Below are positions 11,500 through 23,449 of a DNA stretch of 64,000 nt, one piece after another. The notes beneath the pieces are model-generated. The model was given only the letters and a program-made list of their open reading frames with translations. It did no database searches and was not told the origin of the DNA. Position numbers and translations under genes: made by a program. Location: NCBI RefSeq assembly GCF_016859285.1, contig NC_053414.1, positions 9,730,517-9,794,516 of the forward strand. Direction: 5' to 3'. Position 1 is the stretch's first letter. The number at the start of each line of letters is the position of its first letter. This DNA comes from Xiphias gladius (lineage: Eukaryota > Chordata > Actinopteri > Istiophoriformes > Xiphiidae).

Positions 11500-13100
11500 A
11501 GTTACGTGTTTTTTTGTTTGTGTTGTTTTGTGTCGTTTTGTTTTGTTTTGTTGTGTTTATGAGATTTTGGGCTCATGAGGAGGACCCCCCCCCCCTCCCC
11601 AAAAGGATAAATATAGGCTAACCTAAACTTTCCTATAATAGGGAATTGCAATAGGTAGGCAACAGTAATTTAGGGCTGGGCCGTATGTCATGTCAGTGTC
11701 ATGAAGTATTTGTTTCGCACATGTAAAGAGTTTTGTGTACAGCAGGGCCGTAGCAAGAATTACGGTTTGGGTCATAAACCCAAGCCCCCACCTCCCAAAT
11801 GGTCTCTCCTGGATTATACCATAGATTATCCATCCAAATTAAAATTTCTATACATTTTATCTCCCTATGTGAGACATAAATGCTGTTTCAAAGCATGCCC
11901 CACTGCCAGGAAAATTTTGTTTTAGGAAATAGAAAATACTTTATTCTTACTATTATTATTGTGATTTTATTGGCCTAAAAGTTTAGTCATAAAATCCTGG
12001 AATCAGCTTTTAAAATATCCAACACATTTTATTTTATAATATAAAAACATACAGTATAAAATGTGTTATTTTTAAAACCTTTTTCAATGTCATTTTTCTT
12101 TTTAAATGTTGGCCTAGCTAAACCCCACAAACTCCCAGAAAAAATTAAAAAGCTAAGGACATAACCTCAGCGTCCTCAGTGGCAGCTGTGTCCTGCGTAG
12201 CAGCGCAACACAGAAATTCTTTGAACTTTAATTTGAATGTTCTGTGTGTGATTTTACATATATTTGTGAAATTGTTATGTAAAAACTGAAAATTATGTAT
12301 ATTATATTAATATTGTGATATTGATGCCAACCATATTGTCCTGCCCTAATTGTGTATTTATAGCATATTTACCTATGGTAAGTCTGTGTTACTGTAGTAC
12401 AGCAGTTTATGATATTTGCAAATCTCCTGAATTTTTGTGGTATAACTTTTTGTCACGGGTGAAACATGATGTTTTGCTGTGACAAGTAGTTGTTCTATTG
12501 AATGTATTAGTGTTAGTATTAACTATTAGCTGCTACAGCCTAACCGATACCAGATTTTTAGGGTCAATGTCTATATATTTAAGACTTATTAAAAAGACCA
12601 GAAAATGATATACCGGACGATATTCACTTCTTAATGCAAACACAGAACACGAAAGAACATTTTGGAAAATCTAAGATTGAACTTAGAATTCATACAATAT
12701 TGAAAGAATTGTTACCCAGATACGTACTGAACAGGACATTTTTACAGAATCAACTTGTCAGAGCTCTCAGGTGGACAAATACTTCAACGGGGACGCTGTT
12801 TCTAAATTACCTCAAACATACATTCTTGCCACTTTTTGGCCAACACATGAGTAAAACCAATATATCCGTGTTAAGCTAAAATCGGTCGATCATATCCACC
12901 GTCAGTTGGGCTCTATAAAATTTTATTATTAATCCACAGATAGGGTCAATGGGGTCTTTTTGGCACATTTATTGTAACTTAGTTGAAGTCAGCACCAGTT
13001 CTGCTTCAACTTTGAATTCCAGTGATCAACATGACAAAGACAGAAGCTCACTGAAGTGAAATGAAAAACCTTGTAACCATCGGAGTTTTTAACTGGAGAT
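11500..13100. other. intergenic between synaptogyrin promoter and PDILT-like 3' end
   Basis: AT-rich sequence with a TG/TTTTG-rich patch at 11500-11555 and a short C-run at 11586. No recognisable gene, and no repeat family that I can name with confidence. Confidence 0.45.
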
Positions 13101-13106
13101 TTTATT
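13101..13106 (-). terminator. candidate poly(A) signal of the PDILT-like gene
   Basis: AATAAA on the minus strand, about 160 bp past the stop codon at 13265. Confidence 0.45.
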
Positions 13107-13206
13107 GGATTTGATTGGACAGACAGTCAGTGACAGCTCTGTCGAACAGATAAAACCAGATCTATGTTTCCATGTTTAGAAAGTACTGGCTAAAAGGTAT
13201 CTCACA

Positions 13207-13238
<32 letters not shown>
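13207..13238. repeat. CA microsatellite downstream of the PDILT-like stop
   Basis: About 15 CA units just past the stop codon, inside the presumed 3' UTR (as UG repeats in the mRNA). Confidence 0.85.
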
Positions 13239-13243
<5 letters not shown>

Positions 13244-13264
13244 TGTATTCTCTTTGTTCTTGTA

Positions 13265-15911
13265 TTAAAGCTCTTCTTTGGTTTTGCTGGCTTTTTTTGC
13301 CTCTTCAGCTTTTATGGTCTCTATGTACTTCCTCCTGTCCTCATCCTCCTGTTGACACAATGGATAGAAGTTCATTTTTAACAGAGAAAAAGGATGCTGT
13401 CAAACACACACAGTCATACAAACTCAAACCAAAGCATTGGCCAGCATTACCTTAACTCTGTATTTTTTGGCCTTTTCCATCTCTTTATCCATAAACCTGA
13501 CTAGGTCCTTCAACTTTCTTTTTCCAGTGTAAACCACCACCTGAGGGGAACACAGATCCACGTACTGAACATTAAGAACCTTAATAGATATCCAGTTTGT
13601 CACACGGAGCACGGTTAATCCAATATTTTTCAGTCACTGAAATTTCTTAGTGAATAAGACACATTATTTATCCTAAATAATACAATGTTTTTGTTTCTGC
13701 TTCAACAGTTACTTAAAAAGTTATATTATTAACAGTATCAGGATTTTGTTGATAGTTGCAAACATCCATAACTAGTATGCATTCTGTAGATGGTTAACAC
13801 AAGTTAAGTTTAGACACAAACATCCCAAAAACTAAGGCTTCATACCCTTTCAGCATACAGAGCAGGAAACAGGCAGAGCGATGGGTAGGTTCCCTGCATC
13901 GACATGTTGATGTCGTTGGCTGAGGCGTCGATGCGAGCGACGACCACGTCCTCTCGCTCCTGTAAGGCCTCGGCTAGTTCCTCCCACAGGGGGAACAGAG
14001 CGCGGGACTCCTGACTGTAGGGCAGATCTGAAGCACACACGGTAAGAGAAAAGGTTAAGATGCTTTTACCAGGGATTTGTACAGGTAGCAAGTACGAGTA
14101 AGCTATACTGTACATTGATGCAACGATGGACAACACGGAGAAGTTAAGTAGCGAGAGCAACGAACACAAGGAAACACAGGCAGACAATAAGCAACGACCC
14201 GGAAGCTTGACTTTTTGCATTTGGCGGTCAAATGATATCCATGTGTCTTGGCATCATCATCAAATTGGACTGCTTTTGGTTTTTAGATGACTCAGTGATT
14301 TAGATGTCATTGAAATGGTGTCTTTTAACATTGTTTCAATGACTATCTTTCAGTGTCTATTTAGGTCCTGCCAAACATTGAAATAGATTTTTTTGGCCAC
14401 ATGGAGGCAGCAGAGCAAGATGAAAACACAGCACCGACATCTCTTATCACCTCTAAAAACTGTTACAGTGAACGTTTTAGCAAACTCTTTCTTATTTGCG
14501 CATCCAGCAGACAGTGAGTGAAATTAACTCTGATTTTGAGTCAAGTTTTTCTGGCGACATAGCGAATTACAGTCCAATATTTACTCTTCTTTTACCTCTG
14601 TGTTTGGTCTTCATCAACTCCTGAGGCAAATATCTGGCTCTTCAGCTGCTAAATATTTCATTGTGTTCACCAAATAGTTGCTAACTTTGTCCATTTTTTG
14701 GTTGATGGATGGGCAGCTTTTCTGCTGAAAACAGCTGCCTGTCGCTGCTCGAAAGGTGTTTAAGAGAGCAGTGGGACTGATCCAGAACAGTAATGTTGCG
14801 GGCCGTAAAACCAAAACATTGAGCTAAAAGAGGCTCAAGCTGAGGGGAACTGCAGAGCTGTGTGATAATTTTGGGTGAGGGAGTCAGCCAATAAAACAGG
14901 CCGGACATAATATTATAATATAATAATATTAAAAACAAGGCTAGAAAACAGTGAGTACACAAAATAAACAACGACAGCAGAAGATAAAATATAGCCACAA
15001 AACATACAGCCGAACTGAGAACTGAGTGTGGTTGACCTACTTAGTAAGTATGGATTTGTTGATTTCCGAATGACATTTAGGCCCCAATTTGGTTAAACAG
15101 CGTACATTTTTTAAACGTCTACGCTACATTTAACTCTTGTTTTAATATAATTTGTGACTAAAACGACTACATATCAGATTTGTTACCTGCTTTATTATTC
15201 TATTTTATTCAGTTATTAAAATGACGTTGAAACAATGGCTAAATGTTAGCTAGACATTTTTCAAAAAGCTCTTTTCAGCTTAATTTAGCCCAGTTTTAAC
15301 TTAAAAGCTTAGTCTTTTCACCTGAAAATGGCCAAATCCATTCTCACTGGGCAGATTGAAGGGGGAAAGTGTGTTTACATACAGAACAGGACAAAAACAG
15401 TCTTGTTTGGGTTAAAGGCAACTTTCTCCAGAGTCATTCCCACCAGCTCCTTCACCGGCTTTTTGTCCCATCCCTCAGGTATCAGCTCACTCTGCATCTT
15501 AGGCTGTTACATTAAATTGCACAGAAACACATTACATACATCAGGACAACCTGTCATCCCAGTTTCTGTTATGTATTTACACACCAGATGAAAGTGTAGG
15601 TTACCTTGGCCTTGCCGTCCAGGTAGGACTGACAGAATTTTTTTATGGTCTCTACGTCCAGAGTGTCAGAGGGCAGGTGATAGGTCACATGGTCCGTCAG
15701 GTTGACCATCCGGATGAGAGGAGCCTCTAAATCTCGCACTCGGAAGTACTCCATCAGCCTGCCATTACGAGGCTCATCCACGTTCACCCACACAAACAAA
15801 ATCTGAACACACACACACACACACATACACATGCAGAGGCCAAGTACTCAAACAGTTTGCATGAGGTTAGTCTAATACCGTATGTGCTGCAATGCTGCTG
15901 TTTGAAAGATT

Positions 15912-16007
<96 letters not shown>

Positions 16008-17707
16008 CTTCAACCTGAATGGCTCCGCAGCACTCTTAAAGGCAGAGTAAATCTCTTTAAAGTCTGCAGAGCTTTTGTTGACAAACAGGAGGGCATGGTT
16101 TAACACAGGTGAGGTTAAGATGTGAGTGGCTGTCTGCAAGAGATGGAATAACATTCATGTACTCAGTCAACGTCATAGACTGTAGATGGAGATATTAAAA
16201 AGTTAAACACAGTGCAAATTGTTGAATCAAAATTAGCAGCTATGTAACTACATGCCTTGTGCCCACACCTGCCAACCACTTTTATGCTGCTATTGTGGTT
16301 CCAGTGGCAGTAAGAAAAAGATATTTCTACATGTCTGAATATTTTACCATTGTTTTGACTTGTTCTGTTTATCTTTACCTTTTCTTTTTTTTACAGCAGT
16401 GTAGTGCCTTTGGCAGTCAAGACATACTGGACGGGATATAATATTAAATTACAGTGGTATGCAAAAAGATTACATGTTTTAAAGGAAGTAAATATAACCC
16501 CTGTCGCAAACAGACATCAAAAATAAACCTTTCTTCTAATGTTAATGCGCTCTTACTTTTTATTTCATCAACTTAAGAAGGTAAAAAAAATTAAACAGTA
16601 ATTGTGGCACGTGCAAAGGTTTGGGAACTTCAAGAAACACAAGCTGAAGCTTTTTGGAGCGGCCCTCACAGTCCCCTGAAAATCTGTGGGTTGATTTGAA
16701 CATGCTGTGTGGGCAAGACAGCCTAAAAATATCCCAGAACTTAAAGTAATCTGCGGGAGGAGTGGGTGAAAATTCATAAATCAAGAATAGAAAGACTCTT
16801 AGCTGCTACAAAAAGTCTTTGAAAGCTGTGATATCTGCCAAAGGCAGGATTATTATGTGCTGACTTAGTAGGCTACCCAAACTTCTGCACATGCTGCATT
16901 TAGATTGTGATTTTTTTTTCTCGATTTTTTAAATTCACGGAATACAAAGTAAAGTGCATTAACATTTGAGAAAAGGATCATTATTAATGTCTAATGGAAA
17001 TGTATTTACTTCTTTTCACTTTAAAGATCAACACAGAATGTAATTTTCCCAAACTATTGTATACAACTGCCTACTCGGCTTAAAATCTATCTTGTTAGTC
17101 TTGAAGACTTGTGGTTGTATGCGTAAAAGATGGCTGTTAAAAGTTAGCGTAGTTTTAACCTTCATGGACAACAATGGATCTGGTCGTCGTGATTTCATGT
17201 CTGTTCCAGTGGATTCCAATGGAAAAGGTATCATTGTTTTACATGTGGGTAGCTGCTTATGTTAGTCAATCACAACAAATATAAGCAACATACATGCTTT
17301 TAATAGCAATGGGTCACGCCCACGGGTCTTTGGAACTGAACAGATTTTGAGTTGAGTGTATATGAGGCCTAATCGGTCTGAGAATTTCATACTTTTCATA
17401 AACGTACAAAGAGTCAGCTGATCATTAGAGTGGACAATAAATAATCCCAATATATTAATATAGTCAAATAATCCCAGTGAGTTTAAACACAAAAAAAGAC
17501 AAAACTGCTCTAAACTGTCATTGCCCTGAAGCAGAGCCGTTACAGTATATGAGTGTGGAAATGTACCATGCATCTAATACTCAACCTCTCCGGTGTACTC
17601 AGTGACTGGGTCCATCTGGTAGACAGTGATAAAGATGATCAGCTCCTCTTTAGATGTCTGAGGCATCATTTTATAAGCCTGGATGAGCTTAGACTGCAGC
17701 AGACACA

Positions 17708-17757
<50 letters not shown>

Positions 17758-20312
17758 GATACACAATAATACACTGGTAGTCAGTAAAATCCTCAACTCC
17801 ATATTCTATTACAGCTCCTTTTTTCTTTAATTGTAACTGTGGATGTAATGTTGACATTGCTAAAATTGATGTATTTATGTATTAAGAATTAACAGATGTG
17901 ATTAAGCTTTCATGTTTTAAATTTTCAAATAATCTCATACTTTTGTCTTCATTTAAAGTCTTTGCAAACAATTTCTGTATTTGCTGACAGATTTGAAATG
18001 TAACGTCTCTACACCGACAGCAATGCATCAAACCCATTTTCTTTTTGTGAATTATAATTGCAGCGATGAAATACCATTTGTTTGATTTCTAAAAAAAGTG
18101 TTTCATTAAAGGGGTTCTGGTCCTGTACGTCCCTGTGTACTAATGTGTGTGTGTGTGTGTGTGTGTCAACTATAAGTAGTATGTGAAGCACCTTTTTGAG
18201 CAGCAGCACAACATCGTGTGTGAGACCATATTTACTGATAACCTCACTGGTCTGTGTCACAGCAAAGCTAACGTCAGGAAGGTCAATGGCTGCAGTGTAG
18301 AACACCTGGACGTACTCGTGGTCCAGCTCCTACACACACGCACGCACACACACACATGCACGCACGCACATACAAACACACATACACAAAAACACACACA
18401 AATTGTTAAACTCGAGTAAAGTCGCTACACCAGGGAGAAGAAAAGGTAAATGAAACAGCTGGTTTTCACCTTAAAGAATCCAACCACTGTCAGCTCCTCT
18501 GAGGCCTCTGATTGGCTAAGATCAGTGATGAGGTCAGCAGCAGACCCCGCCCTCCGTTTCAGCCAGGTCAAGATGGAGGCCGAGCTCTGAGGAACTGAAT
18601 TACAATCCGGGAAAACAAATCAATTTTACCTTCAATATTTTAACCAAACCAAATAATTTTCAATGTTACTATATTAAAGAGATTTGGGGAAAATACACCA
18701 GTTCATCTCCTCGCTGAGAGTTAATTGAAAAGATCGATACCAATCTCACTATGGAGCTGGAGACGATTAGTTGCTTTTAATAATAAAAGAGTTTTATAAA
18801 ACTTGCTTTAGCGTTATATCTGAGGACAGATGCCATTTTTCCCCACTGACAAAAAATGACTTATCACGGCTGCAACTAAAAATTATTTTCATTAACTAAT
18901 CAATTATTATTTTTGTCTATAAGTGTCAGAAAGCAGTGGAAAATGCCTTTTATAATTTCCCACAGCCGAAGGTGATGTCTTCAAATGTCAAATTTGTCTG
19001 TTGATCAACTAATCAGTTAATTGACTACACATACACGTCCAGTACATGCACATATACACAAATGTATGGTTTGAGTTGCACCACTGAGTGTTATCCACAC
19101 CCATTAAACAGTGACCTGTTTCGCTTAGGGCTGAATGAAAATGCTGTTGTTATCATTGCCATATAATTTTTATTTTTTATCAGCGGGCCATGTGTAACTG
19201 AGACTGCTATCTATTAATGTTTGAAACACAAATCATTGATTACATTTGTAGTTACAAGGTCATCTTCATTGCGAGTTACACGAGTCTCTTATTTACATTG
19301 TTACTGACAGTAGATTTATGAAAATGTATGCAAAAGTTTTGATGCAAACTATGAAGGGAAAACTTCAACTTTCGTTTGGGGGCCAAATATTTTTGTTGGA
19401 GGGCCAGATTTGGCCCATGGGCTGCTATTTGCCCACCACTGTCATACAGCATGTTTAATTTGTACTTATTAGACGATTACAAACCCATTATCACCAGCAG
19501 CAATTTAACTGCTCACCCTGACTGCAGTATGTTTAATTAGGCTCCTATTGGCTCAGTTGTTCTTCAACCAGGAAAATGCCTGTGAGCAACTCCAGACCTT
19601 TGAATAGCTCGACAGCATTTGAGCTGTCTGAAACCAGATGACTATAACAGCATTCCCAGCTGTTAGGAAAACAGTAAAACTTCTGCAGGTATGAATGAGT
19701 AAAGGATATACCACTTGTCACCCGCACGCACCAGGGCAGAGTATGGGGTTGTGTTTATCTCCAGCGAGGTACAGCCTGATTGTTGGGGGACTTGTGGCGT
19801 TGAGATCCTTAGCCAGGTCCTTCTCCTCTGCCACATCGACGACTGCCAGTTTGACCTCAGACTCCTGAAGCTCTGCAGCAGCACCTTCAAAAGCTGCTGA
19901 TACACGATGGCCTTGTCCAGATAGAGGAGCATCTACACACATGGACACAAACACGCACCGTCAAGAGAATATAAACAAGGATATGATAAATATGCTGCAG
20001 TGTGAGGTGGTTATTTTATTCCAAAGACCCTGATAAACCATTTAATCACTCTTATGGTGTCATTTCTATGCTTAGCCTATGTAAACATGTAGGTCGAGAT
20101 CCAGGTGTGCAAGCCTTAGTGCGCGACTTACAGAAATACACCAGGAGCTGCTTGTATTTTCTCAGTGCCCTGTTGAAATTTCCTTTCTTCAGCTGTAAAA
20201 CTCCATCCCTCTCCGGGAAAGATTTGTCTCCCTGTCGGTCGAGCTGTGTGTCAGCGGCGACAAACACACAGAGACAGAAGGCTGTCACCCCAAGCAGCAA
20301 CAGTCTCCTCAT
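13265..20312 (-). CDS. pdilt: redox-inactive protein disulfide isomerase, PDILT-like
   Basis: A lumenal ER thioredoxin-fold protein of the PDI family. Coding exons: 20132-20312, 19732-19932, 18470-18594, 18192-18329, 17586-17693, 16008-16133, 15605-15802, 15383-15497, 13846-14027, 13451-13540 and 13265-13348. They sum to 1548 nt, an uninterrupted 515 residues. A signal peptide (MRRLLLLGVTAFCLCVFVAA) is followed by domains a, b, b' and a'. The catalytic CGHC of domain a is replaced by SGQG (residues 65-68, in YAPLSGQGHR) and that of a' by SQES (402-405, in YLPYSQESR), so neither can form the active disulfide. The cis-proline regions remain. NxS/T sites occur in LNATS, VNKSS, VNLTD and PNKTV. 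The tail ends KEEL, an ER-retention variant also seen in human PDILT, whose a' segment (FPLLEEL, ANDI) matches FPLWEEL and ANDI here. PDILT is a testis chaperone in mammals; the role in this fish is inferred. It could instead be a fish-specific pdia2 duplicate. Confidence 0.85.
14370..14900 (+). repeat. interspersed repeat family E, in PDILT-like intron 8
   Basis: Blocks such as 'ggccacatggaggcagcagagc', 'ctggctcttcagctgctaaatatttcattgtgttcacc' and 'tgctgaaaacagctgcctg' recur at 44150-44590. The repeat has no coding capacity and lies wholly in the intron. Confidence 0.6.
15806..15826. repeat. short CA tract abutting the PDILT-like exon 7 acceptor
   Basis: In the transcript this is a UG run that ends 4 nt before the acceptor AG of exon 7. 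It is complementary to the long AC run at the other end of the same intron. Confidence 0.85.
15915..16005. repeat. long TG microsatellite abutting the PDILT-like exon 6 donor
   Basis: About 45 TG units. On the gene's strand the donor reads GTACAC and continues as an AC run from the third intron base. Together with the UG run at 15806-15826 it brackets a 205-nt intron. Confidence 0.92.
16450..16890 (+). mobile_element. Tc1/mariner remnant
   Basis: The left end 'cagtggtatgcaaaaag' and the phrases 'gtgcaaaggtttggga', 'gtgggtgaaaattca..aatcaagaatagaaagactct' and 'ctacaaaaagtctttgaaagctgtgatatctgcc' match the outer and 3' parts of Tc1-type fish transposons. Only pieces survive; most of the transposase is gone. 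It sits in PDILT-like intron 5, between exons 5 and 6. Confidence 0.6.
17702..17753. repeat. CA microsatellite before the PDILT-like exon 5 acceptor
   Basis: On the gene's strand it is a UG run ending about 10 nt before the acceptor of exon 5. Confidence 0.9.
18143..18166. repeat. TG microsatellite near the PDILT-like exon 4 donor
   Basis: On the gene's strand it is an AC run beginning about 25 nt after the exon 4 donor, at the opposite end of the same intron from the UG run at 17702-17753. Confidence 0.9.
18331..18402. repeat. CA/CG-rich microsatellite before the PDILT-like exon 4 acceptor
   Basis: Imperfect CA repeat with CG and TA interruptions. In the transcript the UG-rich run reaches directly to the acceptor AG of exon 4. 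Confidence 0.88.
18650..18810 (+). repeat. fragment of interspersed repeat family B
   Basis: The phrase 'cgctgagagttaattgaaaagatcgataccaatctc' corresponds to 'gccgagatttggatgagaagatcgataccgtactc' at 21148. Degenerate, in PDILT-like intron 2. Confidence 0.5.
18865..19030 (+). repeat. interspersed repeat family D
   Basis: It starts 'ggctgcaactaaaaattattttcattaactaatcaatta' and ends 'gatcaactaatcagttaattgac', the usual outer parts of this family. Confidence 0.6.
19380..19443 (-). repeat. terminal part of a hAT-type repeat
   Basis: The inverted reading 'cagtggtgggcaaatagcagcccatgggcc' resembles the well-known terminal motif of a fish hAT family. The partner end was not found. Confidence 0.4.
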
Positions 20313-20399
20313 GACGGTTCACCCACAATCTGACAAACTGGACAATGGAACAAGCTTGACGGGAAGGTATGAAGGGAGTGGTGAAAGGAAGGGCTGATA

Positions 20400-20409
20400 T
20401 GTGTGTGTA

Positions 20410-20494
<85 letters not shown>

Positions 20495-20511
20495 GTGTGC
20501 GTGCGTGTGTA
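20400..20511. repeat. long TG microsatellite just upstream of the PDILT-like start codon
   Basis: About 50 alternating TG units with a few interruptions. It lies 90-200 bp upstream of the start codon on the minus strand, so it falls in the promoter or 5' UTR. Alternating purine-pyrimidine runs of this length can adopt Z-DNA; any regulatory effect is inferred. Confidence 0.9.
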
Positions 20512-20519
20512 TCAGTGCT

Positions 20520-21100
20520 GAGCTGGTAGTGGTGAACGCTTCTGTTATCTGCCGACTAGACCCACCAGTCTGTAGCTGATTAACTTTCCTATCTAAGCCC
20601 TGCTGGATCTCTGCTATTGGCTGCTGTTCATATCAAGTATATTACTAATATCCATATGCCCTTTGCCTACCACTGTTAGCCTCAACAAGGTCAAAATGGA
20701 AGCACCAACCCATGCAAACACACTCATTAAACACATACACGTATGCAACGTATGCAACATTCACCCACTGGCGCAGAATACAACAAGCACAGCTTTGTCA
20801 AAGTAGCCAGGACCACTTTTATTTCCCTATCAACATGATAGAATGATAAATAATAACATGACAACATTTTGATTCAGTTAAAGAAAAAAGAAAGAAATCG
20901 GAGTCCAATTTGGCAGGGACGTTGAGCGTTACACATCATTACAACGGCAGGTGAAGAAGATGCATTAGTCAGTCATTGCATTGCAGTGCACAGACTCAGC
21001 AGTACAGGCACTACCACATGCTTCATCCACAACCTCCACCCTGTTTTCTACACCAGGAATCCACAGCAGGTCCAATCACAGTATACGTCAAGTCTGTATC
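20520..21100. other. upstream flank of the PDILT-like gene
   Basis: No gene or repeat recognised. This is the most likely place for promoter elements of the PDILT-like gene beyond the TG tract, but I see no clear TATA box. Confidence 0.4.
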
Positions 21101-21102
21101 AT

Positions 21103-22112
21103 TAAAGGAATAGTTCAGCATTTTGAGAAATAAGCTTATTTGGTTTCTTGCCGAGATTTGGATGAGAAGATCGATACCGTACTCCCATACGTTATCTGCA
21201 TGGTAAATATGAAGCTACCGCTTAGAGTCGGTTAGCTTAGCATTGAGGGTGCTAGCCTGGCTCCGTCAAAAGGTAAAGAAATCCGCCTACTAACACCTCT
21301 AAAACTCACTAACCTGATTCGTTTAATCTGTACATAAACCGAAGTGTAATGGTGAGCTGAAAGTGATAAGTGGTATCTTTAAAATAAACCTAAAACTCAC
21401 CTGTTTAGCCTGGCTTTTGATTAGAATGTTTTATGTCATCAAGTATTTTAATTAATCATTTATATTGATTTATTAATATCTGAAAATGTTCTATGCCATT
21501 TCATGATTTTATTTGTCATAGCCTTTTATATACTTTATTTTATTAATGTATTAATGTATTTATTTTAAACTTATTATTATTCTAAAATATATTTGTATAT
21601 TTATATATTTATATTTGTCATGTTCTATTATCTTGTCAGTCATCTGTAAAACACCTTGAATTGCACTAACCTGTACAAAAGGTGCAATACAAATAAAGTT
21701 TCATTGACTGATTGATTGACTTTTGGTGTTTTACACCGGGTTATTGCGGCATTCACGTTGTTCAGACTGTACGAACAACCGAGATGCAGAAACTGTTCAC
21801 ATCACATCATAGTTGTAAGTCCAAGTTGGATATATCAGGGATTTCTGAGAACAACGATATCTCCCAATTGCTGATAAAAACTATAGAAGTTTAAACAAAG
21901 CACTGGAAACATGGCTGCTGGCGGTTATATCTTAAAAATTCCAATATTAACACAATCAGTTCAGCTAATTTAAGAGCCCACTCTTTATGCTATGCTGAGC
22001 TAACCAACCGCTGGCTCCGGCTTCATATTTACCAAACATCTTTTCAACTCTCGGCAAGAATAGCAAATAAGCGTTTTTCCCAAGATGACTATAAACTATC
22101 CTTTCAAAATAC
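21103..22112 (+). mobile_element. interspersed repeat family B, near-complete copy with inverted ends
   Basis: The left end 'aaaggaatagttcagcattttgagaaataagctta' and the right end, inverted, 'aaaggatagtttatagtcatc..gggaaaaacgcttattt' are related inverted termini. Inside are 'gatgagaagatcgatacc', 'aatatgaagctaccg' and 'gctagcctggctcc', typical of a percomorph-wide repeat. A LINE-like tail is inserted at 21405-21722. No transposase frame. Confidence 0.6.
21405..21722 (+). mobile_element. LINE-type 3' end inserted in repeat B
   Basis: AT-rich sequence ending 'gtaaaacaccttgaattgcac..aggtgcaatacaaataaagttt' and then a TTGA/TGAT-rich tail. This is the usual 3' terminus of L2-like fish retroposons. 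It is strongly 5' truncated. Confidence 0.5.
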
Positions 22113-23440
22113 AAATTTGTAAAGATAAGGGCAACTACTTACACACTGTCTTTTTCTCTATAACATCTAGGCAAATAGGCAAATTTATCACATGGAATTA
22201 AATTTGAAAAACTAGCATATAATCTGCTTCATTGACAGCAAAAATCGTACATTCTGTATGTATCACAGTAATTCAGTTAAAGGACTGCGTGTATTTTTTT
22301 TCACTAGATAAATCTGAGGTAAATTTGAGCTTGAGTTTGAATTTAGGAGTTGAAGATCACCATTTTGTGTTCACATTTAGTTTCTGTCTTGTGTTGCTCT
22401 GTGTATCAAAAGTTCAGTTGGAGCAAAAATGTTTGTTAGCGTTTGGATCACAGATCGCAACTTACGGGCCCTGCACACCCACACAGGTGCTTTACCTCAC
22501 TCTGTCTGCGTAGACCTGCTGAGGTTGAAGCATCAGGTCAACTCATGTCCATGTACTAATAAGTGACACAGTCCTCGGAAGAGGTCTAGCCAGAACAATT
22601 AAAACCACTGTGTGGGTATGCAGAGCTTTTAAAAGAAGAATTATGCAGAAAAATAAATGATAGTGTGTTAAGTTCACATGCTTTCCATTAGGCTTTGTTT
22701 GGTTTAACAAACGCCAACATGCCTGGCACTCATACCTGGACAAGTTTCTCCCATTTCATTACATTCGGTAAATGTTAGCATTAGCTGTGCCTGCATTAGA
22801 AAAAGAGAAAAAACAAAGATTTTGTTCTTTTAGTATTTAAATATGGAAAATACAATCATTACAATGCATGAAAAACAAAAGCGGAAATACAAATTAAGTC
22901 GGACATCATCTTGTTTTGTCATACATGTCCTCTCGGTTCAGTCTTCTGTTTGTGTTCTGAATTGTGGTAAAATATTTTCTTCAATATAAATCAGAAATGC
23001 TTGTGTAGCTGTGAAGAATGCCCTAAAAAGTTCAAAAATGCCAACTACAGAGATGGAATATAATTAGAAAAGTAATATTCACACTTAAAAATTAAATCTT
23101 TTTGGTATTGTATACTCACCCCCTGTAGGCTTTAATTGTGAAAGGCTGGGGAGGTATTTTGAATTCCCGTCGGTTACAGAGATTTCAACTGTGACAACTT
23201 GTTGCAGTGGAAAAAAATGTACACAAATGTCCGCAGAAGCTTCTCAAACTGCTCTTGTGGCATAATCCACTTCTTATCACACTTATTATCACGTAAATAC
23301 ACTCCGCTTCCCCTTGTAGCTTGTACAGTGAGCCGCTTACTTATTTCTAACTCACCACAAACTATTTATCCACGTTGTGATAAATTTATGAGGGTTATAA
23401 GATTTCGGGGGGACTGAGGACAAAAGGAGCCTTATTAATC
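22113..23440. other. intergenic between PDILT-like and LITAF-like genes
   Basis: No exon or named repeat found. The right part should hold the 3' UTR of the LITAF-like gene; an ATTAAA-type signal occurs near 23132. Confidence 0.4.
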
Positions 23441-23449
23441 CTGTCACTG

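Noticed and set aside
11023-11501. Three overlapping frames rich in Ala and Arg around the first synaptogyrin exon
   Set aside because: They follow from the CpG-rich base composition. Only the frame starting MEPAGAYGAGKAG matches a family.
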